Shown here: positions 10,701 to 19,560 of the stretch, piece by piece
How positions within the stretch are numbered: position 1 is the stretch's first letter
Layout of the letters: each line of letters begins with the position of its first letter
Origin: Nicotiana tabacum
Taxonomy: Eukaryota > Streptophyta > Magnoliopsida > Solanales > Solanaceae
DNA: 64,000 nucleotides
NCBI RefSeq assembly: GCF_000715075.1
Contig: NC_134084.1
Span: forward strand, 6,946,501-7,010,500
Direction of reading: 5' to 3'
Made by a program: the position numbers and the translations under genes
Notes under the pieces: generated by a model
Databases searched by the model: none
What the model saw: only the letters and a program-made list of their open reading frames with translations
Told to the model about the DNA's origin: nothing

Positions 10701-11197
10701 TTAGAAGAAGGAAATGGTTAGAAGATAACCCAGAGTCATCAAGTAATGAAGATCCTGTGCTTTTTGACACCTCAATTATTCCTTGGTGGGCATGGATGAA
10801 GAGGTTCCATCTCCCTGAAGCAGAACGTCTAAACGGTTGGCTCATACACATTTTTCCTGATCAATTGTTTCCTGGTCTCAAATACAAAGAAGTAGTTATA
10901 TTAGGCTTAAGCTGAGCAACTAACGAGTGATGTGAATCTTATATAGGTCGTGCTGCAATGGTTGGTTTCTTTATGGCCTATTTTGTGGATAGCTTGACTG
11001 GTGTAGGCCTCGTCGATCAAATGGGAAACTTCTTCTGCAAAACACTATTGTTTGTAGCTGTAGCCGGTGTTCTTCTAATCCGCAAGAATGAGGATATAGA
11101 AACTATCAAAAAGTTGGTGGAAGAGACAACTTTCTATGACAAGCAATGGCAAGCATCTTGGAAAGATGAAACCTCAAGCAGTTCGAAGGAGTCTTGA
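7787..11197 (+). CDS. LIL3: LIL3, light-harvesting complex-like protein 3, chloroplastic
   Basis: Three exons, 7787-8153, 10698-10835 and 10947-11197, join in phase (GT..AG borders) to a 251-residue protein. The first 45 or so residues are Ser/Thr/Pro-rich and form a plausible chloroplast transit peptide. The conserved body has [40 protein letters not shown] and the chlorophyll-binding LHC motif [20 protein letters not shown], followed by a second hydrophobic helix ([13 protein letters not shown]) and the C-terminal [13 protein letters not shown]3 is a thylakoid protein that, in Arabidopsis, binds and stabilises geranylgeranyl reductase and so supports chlorophyll and tocopherol synthesis. 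Two ATG codons open the frame in tandem (7787 and 7790). Intron 1 is 2.5 kb and holds a Stowaway MITE and an unidentified block; intron 2 is 111 bp. All conserved motifs are intact, so the gene looks functional. Confidence 0.93.
8362..8629. mobile_element. Stowaway-like MITE in LIL3 intron 1
   Basis: The left end (CTCTTTCCCTTTCGTTTTAT) and right end (complement ACTCCCTTAGTTTCATTTTA) are inverted repeats of the same TCCCTCYGTTTYATTTTAT family seen at 494, 10096 and 37592. It is diverged and the TA duplication is imperfect. Confidence 0.55.
8880..10080. other. Unidentified block within LIL3 intron 1
   Basis: This part of the intron is less AT-rich than its surroundings and carries several short open frames on both strands (for example 8922-9140 and 9580-9777). 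It also has a C-run near 9326. It may be an old insertion, but I found no recognisable domain, terminal repeat or TSD. The short frames are not called as genes. Confidence 0.35.
10096..10328. mobile_element. Stowaway MITE in LIL3 intron 1
   Basis: It starts CTCCCTCCGTTTCAATTTAT and ends with sequence whose complement is CTCGCTTCGCCCCAATTTAA. TA flanks it at 10094-10095 and 10329-10330. Length is 233 bp, non-coding. Confidence 0.75.
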
Positions 11198-11299
11198 GAT
11201 TGTTCCTCGTATAACATTAGTTTCCTTATTCTTCAAATAATCCCCTAATTCATCTATGCTAGTCAAAGGATCATATTCTCAATTTTGTTGTAGTGCTCG

Positions 11300-11475
11300 G
11301 GCTGCTATATTGGAAGGAGACTTAGAACAACGGTAAAGTTGTCTCTTCTGTGCGACCTATAGATCACGCGTTCGAGCCGTGGTATCAGCTACTGATGTTG
11401 TCTACATCACATCCCCTTGGGGAGTTGCCCTTCCTCAGATCCCGCGGGATGCTTCATGCACCGGTCTGCCTTGTA
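11300..11475 (+). mobile_element. tRNA-derived SINE (TS/SolS type)
   Basis: Downstream of LIL3, a Pol III B-box-like GTTCGAGCCGTGG (about 11370-11382) follows a GGTAAAGTTGTC A-box region at the usual spacing. The body ends with GCACCGGTCTGCCTT, which matches the 3' module of Solanaceae SINEs. No long A or TTG tail is present, so the 3' end is unsure. Confidence 0.6.
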
Positions 11476-12430
11476 TTTATTTCCCTTGTTCTGTTTGTGG
11501 TCAATGATTCTTAATTTTAACTTTTTCTTTGTCTTTGTTGTAAGGTCTTTTTGCTGATCTTGAATGCTAACTCTCCTATCCTTTTGACAGAATCAATGTG
11601 AAGAATTGGTCAATTCACTTATAGTTGTTGAATAGCTGTGGTTTTGAGTTACTAATAAAATTAATGGTAGTCTAAGAGGCTCTACTAGCTGCCATGGTTC
11701 AACATCAATTTCTTTTTCTTTCTTTGATAGCAGTGCAGTCCGAACCAGCTTATGCGCACTCCACCATGGCACCGAGTACATATTATTTTTCATTTGCACA
11801 ATATCGAGTAATTTTATCCACCAATACTTAAGATAGGAATAGATCACTTGGTATGTTTATATCTCGTTTTCATTTAATTTATTGACCGCCAAATCATACC
11901 CTCGGGTGTGCAATTCAACGTCAATTTTATCTGACTAGTGTATTGGAGTATTTTGTTATACTAGTCTGATGCACTTTACACAAACTAATTAGTTTCTAGG
12001 CACGTGCAAAACGAATATACCAATATCGTTATACATTATTAAAAAACACAACACATAATATTACTTCTACTCTATTAAACAATATATTTAAATTAGTGAG
12101 ATTAATTTTGATGTTATTTGGTACAAACATATGATATGATCGTGTCTCGCCTAATATTTCTTTATACACATGTTCTTGGATAAAATTTAATTCTTAGGTC
12201 ATCATTATGAGTTGTTATGTGAAGTATATAATATTGATATTGTTTTGATATAAAAATTAAATGCAACAAACTAATACTCAAATGAATTTGATTATGCAGT
12301 TTTTCTAAGAATTTCCTAACATATTAAATATTTAGTAATTTTATTATTCTTTTATATTCAACACCATTCAGTGTACATGTGAATATGAGTAGCGTCGTCT
12401 ATTGTTGCAAATATTTTACGTCTAAACGTC
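11476..12430. other. AT-rich intergenic sequence
   Basis: No gene, RNA or bounded repeat recognised between the SINE and the TIR element. A minus-strand open frame at 11593-11847 has no coding character. Confidence 0.3.
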
Positions 12431-12431
12431 C

Positions 12432-13307
12432 TTGCACCCAAATCCCCATTACACACTTTTTTACCACGGATAACCTTTTACACGCCCAACTTTTGTAGAG
12501 TGTGTCTAAGACATACCACTTTGACCACGTGGTCAATGCGTGTTTTTACCAACAAATGAAGCGCGTGAACATGAGAATTTTTATATCAGATGTCAAGTTT
12601 TAGTTTTTTTAAACTTTAAAATAGGGTCATCTTCTTCCTTGTTTAAAAAAATCATTAAATCTGCCATAGCTACTCCTTGCCGCTTAAACCCATTTCTCTC
12701 CACTCAATCTACTTCTTCTCAAGTAGACCCACCAAAATTTCTCATATCTTTTCTTGTTGATTAGTCCTTAGATTTGTCGATTTTTTTTTTTTTTTTTGGT
12801 TGAGAGATTGTAATTAGAATTCAAAAATTAAAACTCTTTGTAGCTCCACCGACCATTAAAGCTAGGCTTAAGCTTATGTAGAGAAGATTCTTCTTTTCTC
12901 TAGAAAAACTTAGCTTGAGCTTTGACGTGGCTAAGTTAAATTTTCAAAAGGGTGAAGTTTTCAAAATTTTCCCCAGCTGTTAGCTCAAGCTTTTCCAGAT
13001 AAGCACATTCTTTAATTTTGTTAATAGGTGAGTTTACACATAATTAAATCGTAAAAACCTTATGGGTAGTGATGGTAGTTATATGGCGGACAAGAGGAAG
13101 AAGACGAGGATATAATTGTAATTTTATGTGCTATCTTTTTATTATTAGTCAGTGACACGTGTCACAACCTTATTGGCGCGTGGTAGTACACATGCTTTGA
13201 AAATCTGGGTAAGAAAAAAATGGTTTGTCTTACACACCCTCTACAAAAGTTGGGTGTGTAAAAGGTTGCCCGTGGTAAAAAGATGTGTAATGAGAATTTG
13301 GGTACAA
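12432..13307. mobile_element. DNA transposon with about 83-bp terminal inverted repeats (Mutator-like?)
   Basis: The segment 12435-12517 is repeated in inverted orientation at 13222-13304. Shared landmarks are ACCCAAAT(C/T)C, TTTTTACCACGG, ACCTTTTACAC, CCCAACTTTTGTAGAG and GTGT(C/G)TAAGACA. An 876-bp element with TIRs this long and no transposase suggests a non-autonomous Mutator-like element. I looked for a 9-bp TSD and did not find one, so classification is uncertain. The interior includes a short plus-strand frame (12540-12764) that is not convincingly coding. Confidence 0.65.
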
Positions 13308-13514
13308 TATTGATGGGTAAACTATGTGTTTTGCCTTTTTAAGAAACTTTAACCTTCTCTTTCTACACAATAATTTGTACAAGATCATTCTCAGAAGTGG
13401 TACAATAATTTGATCAACATGTATCTTCCTTACGCAAGCTGATCTGCACTCCATTATCCAAGGAAAAAAAGAGTAGCTCGAGCTATAACAAATGATCAAA
13501 TTGTCTGTAATACC

Positions 13515-13680
13515 CTTAGGGGTCGTTTGGTACAATAGTGGGATAAATAAGATATCTCATAGGATCGAATATCCCATGTGATTAGCTATCGGACCTTTTA
13601 TATGAGATAGCTAATTCCACCATTTTAACGTAAAACTTATCCTGAAATTAGCTAATACCTATAACCAAACATTGAATAAA
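13515..13680. mobile_element. Partial GGGTCGTTTGGTA-type MITE
   Basis: It begins AGGGGTCGTTTGGTACAATA and ends ACCTATAACCAAACATT. GTTTGGT at one end and ACCAAAC at the other make inverted ends around GATAGCTAATT(C)-like foldback sequence. The right end lacks the GACCC portion, so it is truncated or diverged. Confidence 0.5.
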
Positions 13681-14104
13681 TATAATCAAGTAATATCTTA
13701 AGAATTGTTAATAAACTTGTTTTTTCTTATCTGAAGCAAATAGTAATATCTTCTTCATTAATCTTCTTTTACAAATAACAATTTCATCAAAACAAACACC
13801 TATAAAAGCAAAGGAGTCAACCAATTGATGAAGGTTGAAGAGTTGTAACATTTCCTTAAGAATCAGATCAGGATAAATCCCTCACTTCTTAATCCTACTA
13901 CACAAATACTATATAAATAAATAACAACTATTACTACTACTAAAACTAGTAGCTATACACATTACAATATTTTACAGATTGCCTGGAAATGCAAAAACAG
14001 ACTTAAAACTATGATTCCCTATGATCACACAAAAGTCATAAATAGGTAGCAAAATTAAAGCACAGACCTTGAAATCAAGAATCTTCAAATCAACATGACT
14101 CCAA

Positions 14105-14320
14105 CTAGTCTGGGATGAGGCGTTGTTGTTGTTTTTGTTCCAATGCATCCAAAACAATGGAAATGAACAGTACTCGAACTAGTTTGGGAATGAGGCATCG
14201 TCGTCGTTTTTGTTCCAATGCATCCAAAACAATGGAAATGAGCCGTACTCGAACTAGTTTGGGATTGAGGCATCGTTGTTGTTGTTGCAATGCCCTCCAA
14301 AAACAATGGAAATCGACATA
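14105..14320. repeat. Three tandem units of about 70 bp downstream of the trihelix gene
   Basis: The phrase TTCCAATGCATCCAAAACAATGGAAATGA followed by GTACTCGAACTAGTTTGGGA and GAGGC(A/G)T(C/T)GT(T/C)GT is repeated. Two full units lie at about 14148-14285, with a third diverged copy ending near 14320. The last unit has CAATGCCCTCCAAAAACAATGG. It starts 18 bp past the trihelix stop codon, so it probably lies in that gene's 3' UTR. Confidence 0.7.
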
Positions 14321-14337
14321 AACTCTCCACCTTAGAG

Positions 14338-15486
14338 CTATGATTCATCAGGTGAAACAGTCTTCACATTCTTGTTCTTATTGTTTACCTCATTCAAAAC
14401 CTTCACAAATGCATCCACAATCTGCTTCTGCGATTGAAGTATCATCTCGTTCCGCTTCATCTCCATCTCCATTCTCATTTGCTCCACTTCCTTCGCCATT
14501 TCCATCTTCATCTTCTCCACTTTCATGAACCCTTCACCCAATAACCTAATCGATAAAACCATCTCTTCCATCGGATCTCTCCCCCTCTTCACCCCTCCGC
14601 CCCCACCTCCACCACCAACTCCTTTTTTCCCTAATTTTGGAGTACTAAACCTAGAATCAACATTGGGTTCAACATTCCCACCATAGTTTCTTCTCGAACT
14701 CGAAACACCAAAATTTTCACCAAAATTTCTTACATGAAATCCATCACTAGCATTACTCCCATTATATTCACTTCCTTCATCACAATCAAAACTAGTACTA
14801 TTCATTACTGATCGCTTCGATTTCATTGAAATCCCATTTTTTACGCGAAACCCACTACCAAACTCAACCTCATTTGGCATTTCCTCTTTGTTAAAACAAT
14901 ACCCATTTGGAATCTTAGAAGAAAAATTATTTCTTTCGGGTGTTTTCGCAACGCCATGATTTAACATGATAGTTGGAGTCCAATCTTCAATAAAATTCAC
15001 ACCATTCTTTTGATTTATCTTTAATTTCAATAAATTTGGGTCAATTGATGGGACTTGTTTTTCGGCCATTTGCTGATTTAATTTGATTGATGCAACAGTA
15101 GTACCATTTTCCATAGCATCCATGTTATCAAAAAAGAACCAAGACGAAAAAAACCTACCGGTTGGAGAGGCAAGGGAACGTTGCTTTTCAGCACGGTAAC
15201 GTTGCCGGAGTTTTTCCATTTTGTGGCGGCACTGGGCGGAGGTTTTCGCCGGAGATGCATCTGGACAGCGGCTGGTCACGGCGGCTGCCACCGCGTCCCA
15301 GTCTGCCGTACGGAGGTAGCCCCGGCGGAGGGCGTACCACCGCTCGCGATAGGCGTCGATCAGGGCTAGGGTTTCTTCTTGGGTCCAACACGGCGGTGGA
15401 AATCTCCTCACCGGAGCTGGAGGCTTTTCCTCCTCCACCGCCAGCGGGGATGTTTCTGCGACGGTGACATCAAGGTTAGACGACAT
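14338..15486 (-). CDS. Trihelix transcription factor, SIP1/ASIL-ENAP type
   Basis: A single uninterrupted exon encodes 382 residues. Residues 33-118 form the trihelix DNA-binding domain: CWTQEETLALIDAYRERWYA, then LRTADWDAVAAAV, then CRHKMEKLRQRYRAEKQR and SPTGRFFSSWFFFD. After a long Asn/Ser-rich linker and an eight-Gly run come RDPMEEMVLSIRLLGEGF and a Met/Glu/Lys-rich helix (KMKMEMAKEVEQMRMEMEMK), the C-terminal coiled coil of the SIP1 clade. Such proteins bind GT-type promoter elements and are nuclear regulators; Arabidopsis ASIL and ENAP members are repressors or ethylene-linked. The ATG at 15486 is followed by a Pro-rich lead-in and is the only good start. Codon usage is GC-rich at the 5' end and AT-rich at the 3' end, as usual for the clade. 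No defects seen. Confidence 0.9.
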   Translation of the reverse strand: MSSNLDVTVAETSPLAVEEEKPPAPVRRFPPPCWTQEETLALIDAYRERWYALRRGYLRTADWDAVAAAVTSRCPDASPAKTSAQCRHKMEKLRQRYRAEKQRSLASPTGRFFSSWFFFDNMDAMENGTTVASIKLNQQMAEKQVPSIDPNLLKLKINQKNGVNFIEDWTPTIMLNHGVAKTPERNNFSSKIPNGYCFNKEEMPNEVEFGSGFRVKNGISMKSKRSVMNSTSFDCDEGSEYNGSNASDGFHVRNFGENFGVSSSRRNYGGNVEPNVDSRFSTPKLGKKGVGGGGGGGGVKRGRDPMEEMVLSIRLLGEGFMKVEKMKMEMAKEVEQMRMEMEMKRNEMILQSQKQIVDAFVKVLNEVNNKNKNVKTVSPDES

Positions 15487-15589
15487 CGTATTATGGTGTT
15501 GTGTGGTTTTGTTTTTAGGAAATTGAGTGGTGTTTTTTTAAGTTATTGTATTTAGATGGGAACTTGAGATATAAATGGGGTGGTGATGG

Positions 15590-15850
15590 TGGGTGGGGAA
15601 TGGGTAGTGTTGGAAAGAGGCGCAAGATAGCAAACATGATGAGGTGGCGAGGTGGGTGGTGGTGGAGGTTGTTGTATGATTGATGTTGAGGAGTGGGGAG
15701 GGAGTATAGGGGGTGGGGGTGGGGAATGGGTAGTGGTAGAGAGGCGCATGATAGCATAGGTGATGGGTATGGTGTGGGGGTGGGGATGATGGTGGAGGTT
15801 GAGGTTGTTGAATGATGATGTTGAGAGGTGGGGGGATTATGAGGAGTGGT
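15590..15850. repeat. 125-bp tandem duplication, G-rich on the plus strand, upstream of the trihelix gene
   Basis: Copy A (about 15596-15720) and copy B (15721-15845) both start GGGGAATGGGTAGTG and share AGAGGCGCA(A/T)GATAGCA, GGTGGAGGTTG and TGATGTTGAG. The block starts about 110 bp before the trihelix start codon, so it is in the 5' UTR or proximal promoter. Multiple GGGG and GGTGGG runs give strong strand asymmetry. Open frames across it are His/Pro-rich artefacts. Confidence 0.75.
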
Positions 15851-16019
15851 GGGTGGTGGGTGGTGGGGTGGTGATGGGGGCATTGAATTTTGGCCAGTTG
15901 TTTGCTAGAGTGGGTGGGGATAATGATATGAATGATGACACACAAATGCTAACTTACACAAAGGGATGTACACAGCTAATCCTACACCTACTCCACTAGT
16001 CCCCCACCCCCACCCTTAC

Positions 16020-16289
16020 CATAGGTAGTGATTCCCCACCCACCCCCCACTTACCATCATCACTTTCTAGATATTTCTTGTGACTGGGAAGGGGGGTAAG
16101 TAGGGTGGTTGAATGGGAGCTAGCTAGATGTAAACACAGTTTAGCAAATATAGGGGCGGATGTAACTTATATTATTGGGATAATAAAATATAAATTTATA
16201 AATAAAAATTTAATAACTTTAATTCTAAAAATCTTTAAAATTAAGTTTATAAAACTTAAAATTTTGAGTCGGCTTTAAAACAAATAATA
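16020..16289. other. Spacer, including the host side of the copia insertion
   Basis: Short C-rich and AT-rich sequence. The phrase AGGGGCGGATGTAACTT at about 16153 resembles the terminal repeat of the CAGNGGCGGAT hAT family found elsewhere in the window. No gene recognised. Confidence 0.35.
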
Positions 16290-16858
16290 TGTTATAAATA
16301 TATTATATTATGGATGTTCATTTAGTACTCCGTTGTAAATAAGCTTCCTGAAGAAGCTTATTCATATGGGACTCCACCGTAAATATGTTTATCTATTTAA
16401 GTACTCTGTTAGAAATAAGCTTCCTGAAGAAGCTTATCACTTCGATACCCGCCGGTTATGGATAAACATTACCCCGGTAGAAGATTATTCATACCGGTAT
16501 AATAAGCTTATCCTTTCAGTACCCAGTTATGGATAAATATTATTTCCGGTAGAAGATTATCCATATCAGGTATAATAAGCTTATCCTTTCAGTACCCAGT
16601 CATGGATAAACATTACCCCCGGTAGAAGATTATCCATACCGGGTATAATAAGCTTATCCTTTCAGTACTCCGTTATAGATAAACATTGCTCTCAGTAGAA
16701 GATTATCCATATCTGGTATAGTAGCAGCTTACACAACAGCTTCCTTTCTTCTATAAATAGAAGAGATTTCAGTTCATTATGTACACCAATTGGAATTTGA
16801 ATAATATATCAGTTTCTCTCTATACTTGTCTTTACGTTATAGTCTTTATTTTATAACA
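16290..16858 (+). repeat. 5' LTR of the copia element, with four tandem ~72-bp units
   Basis: The LTR carries units of GTTATGGATAAACATTACCC, then GTAGAAGATTATCCATACCG and ATAATAAGCTTATCCTTTCA, repeated four times from about 16453 to 16730 (the last diverged). A core promoter TATAAATAG lies at about 16752-16760, so transcription probably starts some 30 bp further on. Paired AAGCTTCCTGAAGAAGCTT palindromes lie near the start. Confidence 0.9.
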
Positions 16859-16936
16859 CGTTATCAGCACGAGACTCTGCCATCTCGAGCAAATATTTTG
16901 AAAGTATCCGAGGCAAGAACTCTCTCTTCCTAAATA
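16859..16936 (+). other. Copia 5' leader with presumed primer-binding site
   Basis: Immediately after the 5' LTR the sequence is CGTTATCAGCACGAGACTCT. It is not the usual TGGTATCAGAGC complement of initiator tRNA-Met. It probably serves as primer-binding site for another tRNA or an internal tRNA site, but I cannot assign the tRNA. Gag starts at 16937. Confidence 0.5.
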
Positions 16937-17827
16937 ATGTCAAATCTTTCTAAACTTGAATTTGTAGCCCTGGATATATCGGGCAAAAGTTACATGTCTT
17001 GGGTATTTGATGCTGAAATTCATCTTGATGCGATGGGTCTGGCAGACACCATCAAAGACAAAAATCAGGCATCAAACCAAGACCGTGCCAAAGCAATGAT
17101 ATTCCTACGTCATCACCTTGATGAGGGCCTGAAAATGGAATATCTTACTGTTAAAGATCCAGTCATACTGTGGAATAATTTGAAAGATAGATATGACCAC
17201 TTGAAGATGGTCGTTCTTCCACAGACACGATATGATTGGACTCATCTAAGGCTACAAGATTTTAAATCTATCAGTGAGTATAATTCTGCTATGTTCAGAA
17301 TTATTTCCCAATTGAAGTTATGTGGTGATAATATTACTGATCATGATATGTTGGAGAAAACTTTCACCACTTTTCATGCCTCGAATATGCTCCTGCAGCA
17401 GCAATATCGAGAGATGAGATTTAAAAAGTATTCTGAACTTATCTCACATCTTCTTATAGCCGAGCAACATAATGAGCTATTAATGAAAAATCATGAAAGC
17501 CGACTTACTGGTTCTTGTCCATTCCCTGAAGTGAATGAGACGAACTTCCACCAGGCTAAACGTGAAAAAAGTCGTGGCCCCAGTCGTGGTCATGGTCGTG
17601 GTCGGGAAAGAAACTCTAATCATGGTAATAATAATGCACCAAAGAACACTCCTCACCATCAGCAGTGGAAAAGGAAGGAGCAAAAGCATGAAATGGTGCA
17701 AGCACCAAATGCAGAAAATGCATGTTATAGATGTGGAGAAAAAGGGCACTGGTCACGTACCTGTCGTACGCCAAAGCACCTGGTTGAGCTTTATCAAGCC
17801 TCCCTAAAGAAGACAGAAAAATGTTGA
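16937..17827 (+). CDS. Copia Gag polyprotein (capsid and zinc knuckle)
   Basis: An intact 296-residue frame inside the copia element. The N-terminal half is the Copia Gag/UBN2 domain (LDISGKSYMSWVFDAEIHLD, AKAMIFLRHHLDEGLK, WNNLKDRYDHLK, LRLQDFKSISEYNSAMFRI). An Arg/Gly/His-rich linker (PSRGHGRGRERN) follows, then a CCHC zinc knuckle CYRCGEKGHWSRTC. Gag packages the element RNA into virus-like particles. The stop is directly followed in another frame by typical start-of-pol codons (EANFISEDNLDFMHLD), so Gag and Pol were probably joined or shifted originally. Since pol is lost, this copy could only be mobilised in trans. Confidence 0.9.
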   Translation: MSNLSKLEFVALDISGKSYMSWVFDAEIHLDAMGLADTIKDKNQASNQDRAKAMIFLRHHLDEGLKMEYLTVKDPVILWNNLKDRYDHLKMVVLPQTRYDWTHLRLQDFKSISEYNSAMFRIISQLKLCGDNITDHDMLEKTFTTFHASNMLLQQQYREMRFKKYSELISHLLIAEQHNELLMKNHESRLTGSCPFPEVNETNFHQAKREKSRGPSRGHGRGRERNSNHGNNNAPKNTPHHQQWKRKEQKHEMVQAPNAENACYRCGEKGHWSRTCRTPKHLVELYQASLKKTEKC

Positions 17828-19560
17828 AGCAAATTTTATTTCTGAAGATAATTTAGACTTCATGCATTTGGATGTAACTGATTACCTTGCACTCCCAGAA
17901 GGAAAAACAAGTCATGTAATCGGTGGTGAATCTGAAGAAATGTAAAATATTTTAATTTTTGTTATTTGTAATAGATAGTATGGTTATGTAATTGTTGTAC
18001 ATAAAGAAAAATTATGATTTGATAATGATGTTTACTATAATATATCTTGTTTATGTCATTTCGAAGAATATGGATAACATTATTAGATCAACTTAACTCT
18101 AGCAGAGTTTGCAAGAAATATACAACCACAAGAAGTGGTTATATTTCGTATATCTCATTGTAATTATATTTTGTTAACTACCAGAAGTGGTATATGCCTA
18201 TGATCACCAGAAGTGATAATTTAGGCTTTTTATGGTTACAATTGAAGATAAGCTACATAAATATTCTCTATATTAAATGCACGCCTCGATTTGCTCCTGA
18301 AGTAGTAAATATTTTAAAAGAGGTTGAGGCATCACAATTTGATGTGATTAATGTGCATTCAGATAATTATGTTCGATTTCCTGAAGGATGATAACTTTTG
18401 ATAATATTAATCCATTCCCTGAAGTGCATGTGACAATACTAATAAGTTGGGTAAATATGAATGCGCTCTTGATGTTAATACATTACAATTCACCTCCGGA
18501 AGAGTTAATATAATTAAGAGAATATATACTCAATATTTCGTATTTTAAATTTGCTCCTGAAGAAGTAACACAATTGAAATTGCCTCCTGAAGTGGAAAAA
18601 TATTATGAAGAGGAGTTTTCGTGTGCTTAAACAATTGTTTTACATTGTTTATTTGATTGTGATTTTCTCTCATGACACAAGCAGTGTCTGAGCAACATTT
18701 GATAGTACAAAATGTATCAACAACTCCTGAAGAGCTAAATGTTTGCCTAAAGAATACATGACACCAGTAGTGCCAGATAAATATTAGATTGTGGATAATA
18801 AATGAAGGCTCTCGAAGAGCTTATATACAAATATGTCATTCATATTATATGATTATGGTCAAAACATATGTTGTAGTAAACCTGAAGTTTACTAATACAA
18901 ATGACTATCATATTGAGACTACAAATGATTGGAAGATTGATAATCTTCATGTTTCCACAATCATAGGGGGTAAAATAATATGTATGTGAGAAGTTACCTG
19001 CCTTATTCTTTAATTTGTACTATATCATGTATCATAGTAAACCAGAAGTTTACTAAAGCAAAAGTTTATGCCATAGTAAACCAGAAGTTTACTAAGTGAT
19101 AGCACATGACATGATAAACTTGAAGTTTTCATTTGCCATTTTTAAATGAGCTATTTGAGAATTCAGATAAGCATATACTAAAGAACTAGAAGATTCTTCG
19201 GGAATTCTCATGTGTTGCTTGTTCTCATAATGAATTGATTATACCAGCTAAAGTTGGGACTAAGACCCCTGATTCTAAAATATATAAAAGGTGAATATGG
19301 GCCCGTTCACCTATCATGTGAACCACTTATAGGTGCATATATGAGATGGTTACATGTGTAATTATTGTCAACCTGCAGTTTGACATTTGGAATTGCTTTT
19401 CTCGATTAAGAGCATAATTTTCAGATTATGAAATCAAGACAGTTCATCTTGATAATGCTGGTTTATATCCAAGCTGGTTTAGCATTGAATACCTCCTATT
19501 AATGGCTAAACCATTGCTTATGAGAACAAAGCTTCATGTGTTGGTCTAAGATTTTCTAAA
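17828..19560 (+). other. Copia interior spacer rich in CCTGAAGT / CCAGAAGT phrases
   Basis: After about 40 pol codons (ending GGESEEM and a stop) there is 1.6 kb without significant frames. It is studded with near-repeats such as CCAGAAGTGGT, CCTGAAGTAG, CCTGAAGTGC, CCTGAAGAAG, CCTGAAGAGC and CCAGAAGTTTACTA. The protease and most of the integrase that should be here are missing. Confidence 0.7.

Noticed and set aside
15515..15945. Pro/His/Thr-rich frames upstream of the trihelix gene
   Set aside because: They arise from the G-rich duplicated block read on the C-rich strand; several frames are open at once, and none has a domain.
16453..16740. CRISPR-like array of ~72-bp repeats
   Set aside because: The repeats are contiguous with no unique spacers, are in LTRs of a eukaryotic retrotransposon, and occur in both LTRs.
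16937..17827. Intact Gag frame considered as a domesticated host gene
   Set aside because: It is enclosed by two matching LTRs with a TSD, so it belongs to the copia element.
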